The notes: a model not told the origin generated them from the sequence alone. A stretch of DNA of 64,000 nt from Bradyrhizobium commune (GCF_015624505.1 NZ_CP061379.1:5394001-5458000); one strand, 5' to 3'; counted from the stretch's first letter, positions 41,962-51,841 are shown. Numbers and translations are program-made.

Positions 41962-42946
41962 CTACTCGATCACCTCGTCGGCCAGGGTCACAATGCGATC
42001 CGGCACGGTGACCCCGAGAGACCTCGCGGTCTTGAGATTGAGCACCATGACGAACTTGCTCGCCTGCTCGATCGGGAGGTCCGCCGGCTTCGCGCCGTTG
42101 AGAATCTTGGCGGCATAAATGCCGGCACGGCGGAAGTCGTCGATCAGGTCGGCCGAATAGGACATCAGCAAGCCGGCCCGTCCGCACTCGGGATAGGTGC
42201 CAACCGTAGGCTTGCCCGGAGCCGTCACCAACGGCAGGACACGAGCCATGTTGTTGTAAAGCAATGGCTCGCCCGAAACATAGAGCGCGCCGACGCCATC
42301 CCTTGCGCTCGCCGCCACCGCGCCTTCGATGTCGTCGAGGCGGGCCGAGCGGATGACGCACGATCTCGAAACCGAATTGGCCAGCGACGCTTTGCAGCGC
42401 GCTGAGTTCGGCTGTAGCCAAGATCGACGGCGTACCGATGAAACCGAGCCGCTTCAGGTCCGGCACGAGCTCCTTGAACAGGCTCATCCGCTTTTGAGTG
42501 AGGGCCTCCTCGCCGCCGATGGCGTTCATCACATTTCCGGTGGCATGGCCGCCCGGATGGACATAGCTCTCCGCAAAGCCCGCCTTGATCGGGTCCGCGG
42601 CATAGGATGTGAAGATCAGAGGCATCTCCGGCAACGCCTTGTGCGCGACCGGCGCCGCCGCCGCGGAAGCGATGATGATACGCGGATGCAATGCACCGAG
42701 CTCGAGGGCAAGCCCCGGCAGGCGATCGAGCACGCCGTCCGCGTAGCGCAATGCAAATGCGTAATGGACACCTTCCGTGAGACCCGCCTCGCGCATCCCT
42801 TTGCGGATAGCGACGATCCTGTCGTTTGCGAGCCGGACTGGCCCAGGCACCAGCACCGCAACAAGCGGCAATTCCTTTTGAGCGCGCGCCGCGAGAGGTG
42901 ACGCCAGCGCGCCACCTAGAATTCCGAGAAGCTCGCGCCGCCGCAT
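41962..42946 (-). pseudogene. Frameshifted ABC-type substrate-binding protein
   Basis: The 5' part encodes a lipoprotein-like or Tat-like start (MRRRELLGILGGALASPLAA) and a PF04392-type binding domain through FGFEIVR near 42350. The frame then shifts by one base: the downstream frame continues the same family (RSARLDDIEGAVAASARDGV, then GALYVSGEPLLYNN) to the stop at 41962 (ending RIVTLADEVIE). Rejoined, the protein would be about 327 residues, normal for the family that Bradyrhizobium carries in large numbers. The shift lies within about 42340-42360. It is either a real pseudogene or a sequencing error. No permease or ATPase is adjacent. Confidence 0.85.
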
Positions 42947-42992
42947 GTCCGCCCCCAGGCCCAATGAGCCGCATCCTACCGAATTACGCGAA

Positions 42993-43073
42993 TTACGGTG
43001 ACAGTGCACTTAATCAACCCGGACCAAAGAGCCACGAGCGCGAAACCAGTAAATAAGTGCACTGTCACCGTAA
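42993..43073. repeat. Small element with perfect 20-bp terminal inverted repeats
   Basis: TTACGGTGACAGTGCACTTA (42993-43012) is repeated as its exact reverse complement at 43054-43073, with 41 bases between. The ends resemble those of REP-type or MITE-like elements moved by an unlinked transposase. No coding capacity. It lies 46 bp upstream of the broken binding-protein gene. Confidence 0.8.
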
Positions 43074-43326
43074 CCCTGAAGCGGCACTCAGCGCCGAACC
43101 TGCTTCACCTCCAGACGCGGCTATCGCGCGTTCATGAGCAGACTTCCTGGCCTTGTGCCCCAATCACGGCCATGATCGCATCGTGCCGGTGTTTTGCCCG
43201 ACGAGTCAACGTCGGGGCAGGGAATGTCGTCGGGGCGAGGCTCGAAAAGCCCTTGCCGATCAAGCACTCTCCTACTGTGCATGGGGTTGTTTCGACGTTT
43301 TGTCTTGGGACGAGCAGCGCAGCACC
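43074..43326. other. Intergenic stretch with a further repeat fragment
   Basis: I see no gene here. At about 43171-43217 the sequence TCGTGCCGGTGTTTTGCCCG followed by ACGAGTCAACGTCGGGG resembles another common Bradyrhizobium intergenic repeat and includes a small CCGACG/CGTCGG hairpin. The rest shows no motif. Confidence 0.4.
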
Positions 43327-44388
43327 TCACTCCGCCTGCAAGATCTCCGCAATCGCCGCCCCCGCCGCGATGGTGCCGAGCCTGCCGCCGACGTCGCGCG
43401 TCGCCCTGCCCTCGCCGATCGCCCTCGCCACCGCGGCCTCGATCGCGCGCGCGGCCTCCTCGTAGCGGACCGCGCCGTTCTTCTCGCCGTGCCAGGCGAG
43501 CAGCAGGGCCGTCGACAGGATCAGCGACACCGGATTGGCGACGTCCTGTCCCGCGATGTCGGGCGCCGAGCCGTGCGCGGCCTGCGCCATGGCGTAGCGG
43601 TCGCCGACATTGAGCGAGCCGCCGAGGCCGAGGCTGCCGGAGAGTTCGGCGGTGAGATCGGACAGGATGTCGCCGAACATGTTGGTGGCGACGATGACGT
43701 CGAAGCGACCGGGGTTGCGCACCACATGCGCCATCATGGCATCGACCAGGATGTCGTCGACGCTGAGGCCGGGATAGGCCTTCGCCGCCGCGCGGCAGAT
43801 GTCCAGAAACATGCCGTCGCCGATCTTGAGCACATTGGCCTTGTGCACGATGGTGAGATGCTTGCGCCGCTTCATTGCCAATCGACAGGCGGCGTGCGCG
43901 ATGCGCTCGCAGCACAGCCGCGTGATCCGGCGCAGCGAGATCACGACATCCGGCGTGACCAGCATCTCGCCATTGCCCTGCTCCATGTTGCGATCGGCGT
44001 AGAAGCCTTCGGTGTTCTCGCGCACCACGACGAGGTCGAAATCGCCGAGCCGGCCGGGCCGCCCCGCGTAGGTCCGCGCGGGCCTGACATTGGCGTAGAG
44101 ATCGAGGCTCTTGCGAAAGTGCCGCGACGGATTGATCTCGCCATGCGCCTCGTCCTTGAAGTCGAAGGTCGCGGTCGGGCCCAGGATCAGGCCATCGGCG
44201 GCGCGGACGATGTCGAGCAGTTCTGGACGCACCGTCGTGCCGAACTGCTTGAGGCTCGCATGGCCGACCGCATGCTCCTCCAGCCGCAGATTGAGCTGGA
44301 AGCGCTCGGACGCCGCCCGCAGCACGCCCGATGTCGCGGTCGTGATCTCCGGCCCGATGCCGTCCCCCGGCAGAACGACGATTTGCAT
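43327..44388 (-). CDS. Isocitrate/isopropylmalate dehydrogenase family protein
   Basis: This 353-residue beta-decarboxylating dehydrogenase opens MQIVVLPGDGIGPEI and has the catalytic VVRENTEGFYADRN region, the Lys segment IVHKANVLKIGDGMF, the metal-ligand stretch NMFGDILSDLTAEL and HGSAPDIAGQDVANP. It is similar in length to the paralogue at 819-1898 but clearly divergent in sequence. It may act on tartrate, homoisocitrate or isopropylmalate-like acids. It is divergent from an MFS transporter, with a 170-bp shared upstream region. Confidence 0.87.
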   Translation of the reverse strand: MQIVVLPGDGIGPEITTATSGVLRAASERFQLNLRLEEHAVGHASLKQFGTTVRPELLDIVRAADGLILGPTATFDFKDEAHGEINPSRHFRKSLDLYANVRPARTYAGRPGRLGDFDLVVVRENTEGFYADRNMEQGNGEMLVTPDVVISLRRITRLCCERIAHAACRLAMKRRKHLTIVHKANVLKIGDGMFLDICRAAAKAYPGLSVDDILVDAMMAHVVRNPGRFDVIVATNMFGDILSDLTAELSGSLGLGGSLNVGDRYAMAQAAHGSAPDIAGQDVANPVSLILSTALLLAWHGEKNGAVRYEEAARAIEAAVARAIGEGRATRDVGGRLGTIAAGAAIAEILQAE

Positions 44389-44558
44389 GGTGATCCCCCA
44401 AGATTGCAGCCTCTGGCGCGATCATACGCCAGCGCGCAGGCTGATCGCCCGACCTCCGCGCATACAAAGCATGCATGCATGAGCCTGTGGAAGCAGCCTT
44501 CGGCGTAGTACATGCCAAAAGTCCCCCTCGAGCCACGCCGCCGGAGAAAGCGCAGGCA

Positions 44559-45935
44559 ATGACAATCACGTTACCTGCCGCCGACCAGGGCGTTGCCGAT
44601 GGCCTGCCGGACGAGCGCCGGCGCTGGGCGATTGCCGCGATCTTCACCGCGCTGGCGATGGCCTCGCTCGACACCGCGATCGCCAACATCGCCCTGCCCG
44701 CCATCGCCGCCGATCTGCATGTCAGCCCGGAGCAGTCGGTCTGGGTGGTGAACGTCTATCAGATCGCGCTGGTGGCGACGCTGTTGCCGCTCGGAGCCCT
44801 TGGTGAAATCGTCGGGCACCAGCGCATCTATCTCGGCGGCCTCGTGCTGTTCACCATCGCCTCGCTGCTCTGCGCGGTAGCCTGGTCGCTGGATAGCCTC
44901 TTGTTCGCGCGCACGCTGCAAGGCTTAGGGGCCAGCGGCATCATGAGCGTCAACACTGCGCTGGTGCGCTTCGTCTATCCCGGCCGGATGCAGGGCCGCG
45001 GTTTTGGTCACAACGCGATGGTGGTCGCAACTGCCTTCACCTTCGGCCCGTCGATTGCCTCGGCCATCCTCGCGATCGGCCCGTGGCCATGGCTGTTCGC
45101 CGTCAACATTCCCTTCGGCCTCGTTGCGATCGGCATCGGCTTTGCGATGCTGCCGAAGACGCCGAAGGCGGATCACGGCTTTGACTTCATCGGCGCCGCC
45201 CTCGCCTCGGCCTGTCTCGGCCTGTTCATCACGGGGATCGGCAGCGCCGCGCATAATCTGTCGCCGGTGCTCGTGGCGGTCGAGCTGGTCGCTGCTCTCG
45301 CGCTCGGCTTCATCCTGACCCGCCGCCATGCCGACCATCCTGCGCCGATGCTGCCGATCGACCTGTTCGCCCGGCCAATGTTCGCGCTGTCGGCGGCGAC
45401 CGCAGTCTGCTCCTTCGTCGTGCAGGGCCTCGCCTTCGTCTCGCTGCCGTTCTATTTCGAGGACGTGCTCGGCCGCTCGCAGGTCGAGACCGGCTTCTTC
45501 ATGACGCCGTGGCCGCTGGTGGTCGGCATCATGGCGCCGATCGCCGGGCGTCTGTCTGACCGCCACGCCGTCGGCCTGCTCGGCGGCATCGGGCTCGTGC
45601 TGCTTGGCATCGGCATGGCGCTGCTCGCTTTGCTCCCGGCCAATCCGGCCATCCCCGACATCATCTGGCGGATGGCGATCTGCGGCATGGGTTTTGGCTT
45701 CTTCCAGGCGCCCAACATGAAGGCGGTGATGGGAAGCGCCCCGCCGCATCGCAGCGGCAGCGCCTCGGGCATCGTGGCCACTGCGCGCCTGACGGGACAG
45801 ACGACCGGCGCGGCCCTGGCCGCGGCCTGCTTCGCCATGGTCGGCCACAACGGCGCCACCGTCGCGCTGGCGCTCGGCGCGGGCTTTGCCGCACTCGGCA
45901 GCGTGATGAGCTTTTTGCGGCTGGCGGTGAAGTAG
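44559..45935 (+). CDS. MFS drug-resistance-type transporter (DHA2-like)
   Basis: This 458-residue membrane protein has about 14 hydrophobic segments. Motifs of the DHA2 family are visible: LDTAIANIALPAIAADLHVS in the first helix and WVVNVYQIALVATLLPLGAL in the second, with RTLQGLGASGIMSVN later. It probably exports small toxic molecules by proton antiport. The ATG at 44559 has GGAGAAAG upstream; an in-frame ATG at 44475 would add 28 residues without a ribosome site. It ends 5 bases before the convergent radical SAM gene's stop. Confidence 0.88.
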   Translation: MTITLPAADQGVADGLPDERRRWAIAAIFTALAMASLDTAIANIALPAIAADLHVSPEQSVWVVNVYQIALVATLLPLGALGEIVGHQRIYLGGLVLFTIASLLCAVAWSLDSLLFARTLQGLGASGIMSVNTALVRFVYPGRMQGRGFGHNAMVVATAFTFGPSIASAILAIGPWPWLFAVNIPFGLVAIGIGFAMLPKTPKADHGFDFIGAALASACLGLFITGIGSAAHNLSPVLVAVELVAALALGFILTRRHADHPAPMLPIDLFARPMFALSAATAVCSFVVQGLAFVSLPFYFEDVLGRSQVETGFFMTPWPLVVGIMAPIAGRLSDRHAVGLLGGIGLVLLGIGMALLALLPANPAIPDIIWRMAICGMGFGFFQAPNMKAVMGSAPPHRSGSASGIVATARLTGQTTGAALAAACFAMVGHNGATVALALGAGFAALGSVMSFLRLAVK

Positions 45936-45940
45936 GATCG

Positions 45941-47560
45941 TCAGGCGAGGTGCCGGGCCGCCGTCACGTCAACGGACGCCGCCGGCATCACCGTCTCATC
46001 ATCGAGCGCCGCAAGGCGCGCATCGATGGCGTCGATGACCTTGCGGGAGAACGGCCCAAGATGCGCATAGGCCGCGATCATCTGCACCGCGATGCGCGCC
46101 GATGAGGTGTCGCGCTTGGCGCAGTTCATGAAGGTCTGCCAGAGCGGCCCACGCGCCTCCGGAATGGCCGTGACCACCTTGTGCACGGTCTCCATCGCGC
46201 CGACCCTTGAGCGAATGTCGCCTTCGGCGAGCTCACGGCGTTGCCGCGAACGGTCGAGCAGCGCCATCAACTTGTCGACGCGGCTCGCATAGGCTTGCGG
46301 GCTGTAGACGCGCTCCAGCACCGTCTTGTAGTCCGTCAAGATATCGCGCAGCGGACGGACCGGATCGAAATTGATCCCGCCGGTGCACTGGTCGCCGCCC
46401 GTCGTCGATGCCAGATCGTGGTCAGCATGCAGCCGGCCCTCCTTGGCGAGGCGCCGCGTCAGCTGCGTGTTCGGCAACGCATAGAGCAAGCCGACCATGG
46501 CGACCGGGATGGCGGCCTCCTCGATGAAATCGATCATCGCCTCCGCCATCGAGACCTTCTCGCTGTCGAAGCCCACGATGAAGCCCGCAGTGACGAGCAT
46601 GCCGGCGCCGTAGATCTTGTGGATGCTCTCGGCAATGTTGCGCCGCGTGTTCTGCTTCTTCCGCATCGCGACCAGGGTTGCGGGATCCGGACTTTCGATG
46701 CCGACGAAGATGCCAAAGAAATTGGCCGCACCCATCAGCTCCAGAAGCTCGGAATCGTCGGCGAGATTGACCGAGGCCTCGGTGGACAATTCGAAGGGAT
46801 AGCCATGGGCACGCTGCCATTCGGCAAGCCGGGGCAGGAACTGCCGCAGCGATTTCTTGTTGCCGATGAAATTGTCGTCGACGAAGTCGAGATGACCGCG
46901 ATAGCCCATCTCATAGAGCCGCTCGAGCTCGACCAACATCTGCTCATTCGTCTTGGTGCGCGGCACGCGTCCGTACAGCTCGATGATGTCGCAGAATTCG
47001 CAGGTGAACGGACAGCCGCGCGAATATTGCACACCGAGATAGAGATAGTCCTCGAACTTGAGCAGGTCGAACCGCGGCACCGGCGTCCTGGTGACGTCGG
47101 CCTGGAATTTCGGCGCGGTGAAGACGCCGGAGCGCGCACCGCTGTCCCAGGCCGCGATGAAGTCGTCGATGACACCCTCGGCCTCACCGAGCACCTGAAA
47201 GTCGGCCCGCTCATAGATGTGGGGACTGGACGTCGGGTCGGGACCGCCGACCACCACCGGCTTGCCCGCCGCGCGGCACTTTTCGATCAGGTGCAACGTA
47301 TCGGTCTGTTGCGGCAGCATTCCGCCGGTGAAGACGACGTCGGCCCAGTCGAGATCGCCGTCACCGAAAGCTTGCGTATTGCGGTCGATCAGACGGATCG
47401 TCCAGCTCTCCGGCAACATCGCCGCGACGGTGATCAGGCCCAACGGCGCCGCGGGACGCCGCACACCCATCAGCTTGCAGGACTCGCCAAAGCTCCAGAA
47501 CGATTCCGCCGTGAACAGCGGATAGAGCATCAGCACGTTGCAGGGGCTCGGCACCGTCAT
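45941..47560 (-). CDS. B12-binding-domain radical SAM protein (DUF4070 type)
   Basis: This 539-residue enzyme has an N-terminal cobalamin-binding domain (about 1-150, with PLGLITVAAMLPESW and DVVFTGGMLPQQTDTL) and a radical SAM barrel with the [4Fe-4S] motif SRGCPFTCEFCDII near residue 190. The C-terminal DUF4070 region follows about residue 370 (YALPNTQLTRRLAKEGRLHA). The hopanoid C-2 and C-3 methylases HpnP and HpnR are DUF4070 relatives, but I cannot confirm that role because no hopanoid genes are adjacent. It starts at an ATG with AGGAGT upstream. Confidence 0.87.
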   Translation of the reverse strand: MTVPSPCNVLMLYPLFTAESFWSFGESCKLMGVRRPAAPLGLITVAAMLPESWTIRLIDRNTQAFGDGDLDWADVVFTGGMLPQQTDTLHLIEKCRAAGKPVVVGGPDPTSSPHIYERADFQVLGEAEGVIDDFIAAWDSGARSGVFTAPKFQADVTRTPVPRFDLLKFEDYLYLGVQYSRGCPFTCEFCDIIELYGRVPRTKTNEQMLVELERLYEMGYRGHLDFVDDNFIGNKKSLRQFLPRLAEWQRAHGYPFELSTEASVNLADDSELLELMGAANFFGIFVGIESPDPATLVAMRKKQNTRRNIAESIHKIYGAGMLVTAGFIVGFDSEKVSMAEAMIDFIEEAAIPVAMVGLLYALPNTQLTRRLAKEGRLHADHDLASTTGGDQCTGGINFDPVRPLRDILTDYKTVLERVYSPQAYASRVDKLMALLDRSRQRRELAEGDIRSRVGAMETVHKVVTAIPEARGPLWQTFMNCAKRDTSSARIAVQMIAAYAHLGPFSRKVIDAIDARLAALDDETVMPAASVDVTAARHLA

Positions 47561-47866
47561 GGAACTCCTTCTGCCTTGCCACAGTGTATCAAAGTGTCGT
47601 CATCTTGCACCCCGGCAAAAGGGACAAACTGTCGCTCGCCCTTGGAGTCCAGACGTCGCCGCAGGCCGCGCCATTGGCGTTCAGGGAGATGGCCCGAGCC
47701 GCCACATTCCCAACGCGCGCACAACACCGCCCGATCGATAATCTTCCCGCGACCGCGGAAATCTTCGTGGCCACCCCGCAGACTCTTGATTTGAACAGTT
47801 TCAGTTTGCCGGACACATTGCGCCCCTGAGTCCATTCGGTGGATTGGGCCAATCAGGGGACTTGCG
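47561..47866. other. 306-bp intergenic region between radical SAM and Mo-hydroxylase genes
   Basis: This gap must hold the promoters of two divergent units. I see no gene, no FixK box with correct spacing (TTGATTTGAACAG at about 47787 lacks the second half-site) and no clear repeat. AGGGGACTTGCG before the iorA-like ATG provides its ribosome site. Confidence 0.5.
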
Positions 47867-48316
47867 ATGGCAAACCTAACAATCAACGGAAAAACCTTCA
47901 CGCTCGATGTCGAGCCGGATACCCCGCTGCTCTGGGCGATCCGCGAGAATGCCGGCTTGACCGGAACCAAATATGGCTGCGGCATTGCACAATGCGGCGC
48001 CTGCACGGTTCACATGGACGGCGCCGCCACCCGCTCCTGCGGCATCTCGGTCGCCGAGGCCGCGGGCAAGAAGATCACCACGATCGAAGGGCTCGCCTCC
48101 GGCGCCACGCTGCACAAGGTGCAGGAAGCCTGGATTGCGCAAGATGTTCCGCAATGCGGCTATTGCCAGAGCGGAATGATCATGGCGGTCGCGGCGCTCC
48201 TCAACGACAACCCGAAACCGACCGACGCCGATATCGACGAGGCCATCACCAATATCTGCCGCTGCGGCACCTTCCAGCAGGTGCGCGAGGCGATCCACAC
48301 GATCGCAAGCGCGTAA
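47867..48316 (+). CDS. [2Fe-2S] subunit of a molybdenum hydroxylase (IorA/CoxS type)
   Basis: This 149-residue electron-transfer subunit binds two [2Fe-2S] clusters: the plant-ferredoxin type [15 protein letters not shown] and the helical domain CGYCQSGM...CRCGTF. It is the small partner of xanthine-dehydrogenase-family enzymes such as isoquinoline 1-oxidoreductase (IorA). It lies 12 bases before the large subunit. No FAD subunit follows, as in two-subunit IorAB-type enzymes that pass electrons to a cytochrome. Confidence 0.92.
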   Translation: MANLTINGKTFTLDVEPDTPLLWAIRENAGLTGTKYGCGIAQCGACTVHMDGAATRSCGISVAEAAGKKITTIEGLASGATLHKVQEAWIAQDVPQCGYCQSGMIMAVAALLNDNPKPTDADIDEAITNICRCGTFQQVREAIHTIASA

Positions 48317-48328
48317 GGAGCGGCCAAC

Positions 48329-50512
48329 ATGAACAAGCACGTCTCTCCCAGGATGAATCGCCGCGCCTTCGTCATCGGCAGCGCCACGCTCGGCGCCGGC
48401 CTCGCCATCGGCCTCGACATCCCCTTCGGCGGCCCCGCCGTGGTACGCGCGGCCGACGGCTCGCCCGAAATCAATGCCTGGGTCGTGGTCAGGCCCGACG
48501 ACACCGTGGTGATCCGCATCGCGCGTTCGGAGATGGGCCAGGGCACGCTGACGGGTCTTGCCCAGCTTGTCGCCGAGGAGCTTGAGTGCGACTGGACCAA
48601 GGTCACCACCGAGTTCCCCTCGCCCGGCCAGAACGTCGCCCGCAAGCGCGTCTGGGGCGAGTACTCGACTGGCGGCAGCCGCGGCATCCGCACCTCGCAG
48701 GACTATGTGCGCAAAGGCGGCGCCACCGCGCGCGCGATGCTGATCCAGGCCGCAGCCAACGAATGGAAAGTGCCGGCCTCCGAATGCACGGCCGCCAACA
48801 GCGTCATCACCCATACGGCGTCAAGCAAGACCACGACCTATGGCAAGGTCGCCGAAGCCGCGGCCAAGCTGACGCCGCCGGCCGACGTCAAGCTGAAGGA
48901 TCCCAAGGACTGGAAGCTGATCGGCAAGGGCGTGAAGCGGCTGGACACGCCGGACAAGGTCACCGGCACCACCGTTTACGGCATCGACGTCAAGCTGCCC
49001 GGCATGCTCAACGCCGCGATCAAGGATTGCCCGGTCACCGGTGGCAAGCTGAAGAGCTACGACGAGGCCAAGATCGCCGGCGTGAAGGGCGTCAAGAAAG
49101 TGGTGAAGGTCGGCGACACCGCGGTCGCGGTCGTGGCCGATACCTTCTGGCACGCCAAGAGCGCGCTCGATGCGCTGCCGATCGTCTGGGACGAAGGCGA
49201 GAATGCAAAAGTCTCAAGCGCCTCGATTGCTAAATGGCTGTCGGAAGGCCTCGACGGCGGTCCGGCCTATGTCGGCAACTCGAATGGCGACGCCAAGGCT
49301 GCGCTCGCAGGCGCGGCGAAGACGATCGAGGCCGTCTACAGCTACCCGTACCAGAACCACGCCACCATGGAGCCGCTGAACGCCACTGCGCTCTACACCG
49401 CCGACATGTGCGAGGTCTGGTGCGGCACGCAGAATGGCGAAGCAGCCTTCGCTGCGGTCCTGGAAGCCTCGGAGTTGGCGGCCGACAAATGCGACGTGCA
49501 CAAGCTGATGCTGGGCGGCGGCTTCGGCCGGCGCGGCCAGACCGACTATGTCCGTCAGGCGGTGCTGATCGCCAAGGAGATGCCGGGCACGCCGATCAAG
49601 CTGCTATGGACGCGCGAGGAGGACATGACGCACGGCCGCTATCATCCGGTCACCCAGTGCAAGATGACGGCGGGCTTCGATGCGAACGACAATCTGACCG
49701 CGTTGCACATGCGAATCTCCGGCCAGTCGATCCTGGCCAGCCTTCGACCGGATGCCATGGTCAACGGGATGGATCCGGCGACCTTCCAGGGTCTCGCGCC
49801 CAAGGGCGATGCTTCGTTCGGCTACTCGGTGCCAAATCTCCTGATCGATCATTCGATGCGCAACCCGCATATCAACCCGGGCTTCTGGCGCGGCGTGAAC
49901 GTCAATCACAATGCGCTCTATGTCGAATGCTTCATGGATGAACTGGCTCATGCGGTGAAACAGGACCCGCTCGAGTTCCGGCGCAAGCTGATGAAGGACC
50001 ATCCGAAGAATCTCGCGGTGCTCGACGCTGTCGCGGAGAAGGTCGGATGGGGCCAGCCGGCCCCGGAGGGCGTGTATCGTGGTCTCGCTCATTTCATGGG
50101 ATTCGGCAGCTATGTTGCGGCGGCCGCCGAAATCTCGGTGACAGACGGCACCAAGATCAAGGTCCACCGCATCATCGCGGCCACCGACCCCGGTTATGCC
50201 GTCAACCCGGCGCAGATCGACCGCCAGATTGCTGGCTCCTTTGTCTACGGGCTGACGGGGCTGTTCCTTGGCGGCTGCACAGTGAAGGACGGTGCCATCG
50301 AGCAGACCAACTTCGACACCTACGATTCCATGCGTATAGCGGCGATGCCGAAAGTGGAGTCGATCGTGATGCCAAGCGGCGGCTTCTGGGGCGGTGTCGG
50401 CGAGCCGACCATCTGCGTCGCCGGACCTGCTGTGCTCAACGCCTACTTTGCGGCAACGGGCAAGCGCATCCGCGCGGTGCCGCTGCGCGACCAGAACATC
50501 ACCTTCGCTTAG
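48329..50512 (+). CDS. Molybdopterin-binding large subunit of a molybdenum hydroxylase (IorB type)
   Basis: This 727-residue protein begins with a Tat signal (MNRRAFVIGSATLGAGLAIG), so the enzyme is probably exported folded with its cofactor. The molybdenum-cofactor-binding marks include MGQGTLTGLAQLVAEELECD and GGGFGRRGQTDYVRQAV, with the C-terminal PSGGFWGGVGEP segment, where family members carry a catalytic Glu (here VGEP). It is the aldehyde-oxidoreductase-like IorB group that hydroxylates N-heterocycles or aldehydes. It is directly followed by soxF (54 bases), an unusual arrangement. The substrate is not predictable. Confidence 0.9.
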   Translation: MNKHVSPRMNRRAFVIGSATLGAGLAIGLDIPFGGPAVVRAADGSPEINAWVVVRPDDTVVIRIARSEMGQGTLTGLAQLVAEELECDWTKVTTEFPSPGQNVARKRVWGEYSTGGSRGIRTSQDYVRKGGATARAMLIQAAANEWKVPASECTAANSVITHTASSKTTTYGKVAEAAAKLTPPADVKLKDPKDWKLIGKGVKRLDTPDKVTGTTVYGIDVKLPGMLNAAIKDCPVTGGKLKSYDEAKIAGVKGVKKVVKVGDTAVAVVADTFWHAKSALDALPIVWDEGENAKVSSASIAKWLSEGLDGGPAYVGNSNGDAKAALAGAAKTIEAVYSYPYQNHATMEPLNATALYTADMCEVWCGTQNGEAAFAAVLEASELAADKCDVHKLMLGGGFGRRGQTDYVRQAVLIAKEMPGTPIKLLWTREEDMTHGRYHPVTQCKMTAGFDANDNLTALHMRISGQSILASLRPDAMVNGMDPATFQGLAPKGDASFGYSVPNLLIDHSMRNPHINPGFWRGVNVNHNALYVECFMDELAHAVKQDPLEFRRKLMKDHPKNLAVLDAVAEKVGWGQPAPEGVYRGLAHFMGFGSYVAAAAEISVTDGTKIKVHRIIAATDPGYAVNPAQIDRQIAGSFVYGLTGLFLGGCTVKDGAIEQTNFDTYDSMRIAAMPKVESIVMPSGGFWGGVGEPTICVAGPAVLNAYFAATGKRIRAVPLRDQNITFA

Positions 50513-50566
50513 AATATGCGGCGGCGGCCATTACGGCCGCCGCGGCCTTTTGCCTGGATGATCCTG

Positions 50567-51841
50567 ATGACCACGCGCCCGCTGACACGGCGGACTGCCG
50601 TGTTCGGCCTCACCGCGGCGGCCGCGACATTGGCGCGGCCACAGGTCTTGCGCGCGCAATCTTCAGGCCGTGTCGTCGTGGTCGGCGGCGGCTTCGGTGG
50701 CGCAGCGTGTGCCCGGGCGCTGAAGCGTGCACAGGACAGCTTGCAGGTCATCCTGATCGAACCCAATGCGGTTTTCACCTCCTGCCCCTTCAGCAACGAA
50801 GTGATCGCGGGCCTGCGCGACATCGAAGCGCAGCGGTTTGACTACGACAAGATCGCCGCCGAGGGCGTCACCGTGATCGGCCAGGCCGTGACCACAATCG
50901 CGCCGCAGCAGCGCAGCGTCATGACGGCCGATGGGGTTGCGCTGCCCTATGACCGCCTCGTGCTGTCACCCGGCATCGACTTCCACTTTGACGCTCTTCC
51001 CGGCTACGATGAGGCCACATCGGAAAAGATGCCGCACGCCTGGAAGGCCGGCGCGCAGACGCTGTTGCTCCGCCGGCAGCTGGAAGCGATGTCGGATGGC
51101 GGCACGGTCGCCATTGCGATCCCCGCCAATCCCTCACGTTGCCCGCCCGCGCCTTACGAGCGCGCCAGCCTGATCGCGCATTATCTGAAGACGAAGAAGC
51201 CGCGCTCGAAAGTCTTGATCCTCGATGCCAAGGACAATTTTTCGCAGCAGCGATTGTTCGAGAAGGCGTGGAAGGAACTCTACGGCGACATGATCGAGCG
51301 CGTGGCGCTGTCGCAAGGCGGCCGCGTCACCTCGGTCGATCCGTCGACGAGAACCATCATCACCGAGTTCGGCAACTATACTCCCGATGTCGCCAACGTC
51401 ATTCCGCCGCAGCGGGCCGGGCATATCGCCGAGATTGCGGGTGCAACGGATGCGACGGGCTGGTGCCCGATCGATCCCGTCAGCTTCGAGTCCAAGCTCA
51501 TTTCGAACCTCCATGTCATCGGCGACGCCTGCCTCGGCGGCGGCATTCCCAAATCGGCCTCGGCCGCGAGTGCGCAAGGCAAGGCTTGCGCGGCAGCGAT
51601 CGTCAACCTGCTCGCGGGCCGTGCGCCGGAAACACCGCGCCTGACCGGCGTCTGCTACAACACGGTCGCACCCGGTTACGGCTTTTCGCTGGCCGGCAAC
51701 TACCAGCCCAAGGGCGACATCTTCACTGAAGTGGAAGGCGGCGCGACGAGCCCGGTCGATGCGCCGCGCGAGCTGCGTGCCCGCGAGGCGGAAGAGGCGG
51801 AGCGCTGGTTTCAAACCATCACGGCGGACACCTTTGGCTAG
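50567..51841 (+). CDS. soxF: Sulfide dehydrogenase-like flavoprotein SoxF/FccB
   Basis: This 424-residue protein has a Tat signal (TTRPLTRRTAVFGLTAAAAT) and the FAD motif VVVVGGGFGGAACARALKRA. It resembles the flavin subunit of flavocytochrome c sulfide dehydrogenase, with the redox cysteine segments FTSCPFSNEVIAGL and AIPANPSRCPPAPYER, and NNAC-like DACLGGGIPKSASAA near the end. It oxidises sulfide with the cytochrome c partner. I chose the ATG at 50567 (GGATG upstream) rather than those at 50516 or 50558. It overlaps soxX at its stop. Confidence 0.87.
   Translation: MTTRPLTRRTAVFGLTAAAATLARPQVLRAQSSGRVVVVGGGFGGAACARALKRAQDSLQVILIEPNAVFTSCPFSNEVIAGLRDIEAQRFDYDKIAAEGVTVIGQAVTTIAPQQRSVMTADGVALPYDRLVLSPGIDFHFDALPGYDEATSEKMPHAWKAGAQTLLLRRQLEAMSDGGTVAIAIPANPSRCPPAPYERASLIAHYLKTKKPRSKVLILDAKDNFSQQRLFEKAWKELYGDMIERVALSQGGRVTSVDPSTRTIITEFGNYTPDVANVIPPQRAGHIAEIAGATDATGWCPIDPVSFESKLISNLHVIGDACLGGGIPKSASAASAQGKACAAAIVNLLAGRAPETPRLTGVCYNTVAPGYGFSLAGNYQPKGDIFTEVEGGATSPVDAPRELRAREAEEAERWFQTITADTFG

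Noticed and set aside
42993..43073. The inverted repeat as a transcription terminator
   Set aside because: The arms are 41 bases apart with no T-run on either side and lie upstream of a gene start; a mobile-element-like repeat fits better.
47787..47800. TTGATTTGAACAGT as a FixK box before the Mo-hydroxylase genes
   Set aside because: Only the left half-site matches; the right half lacks ATCAA, so it is not counted as a FixK site.
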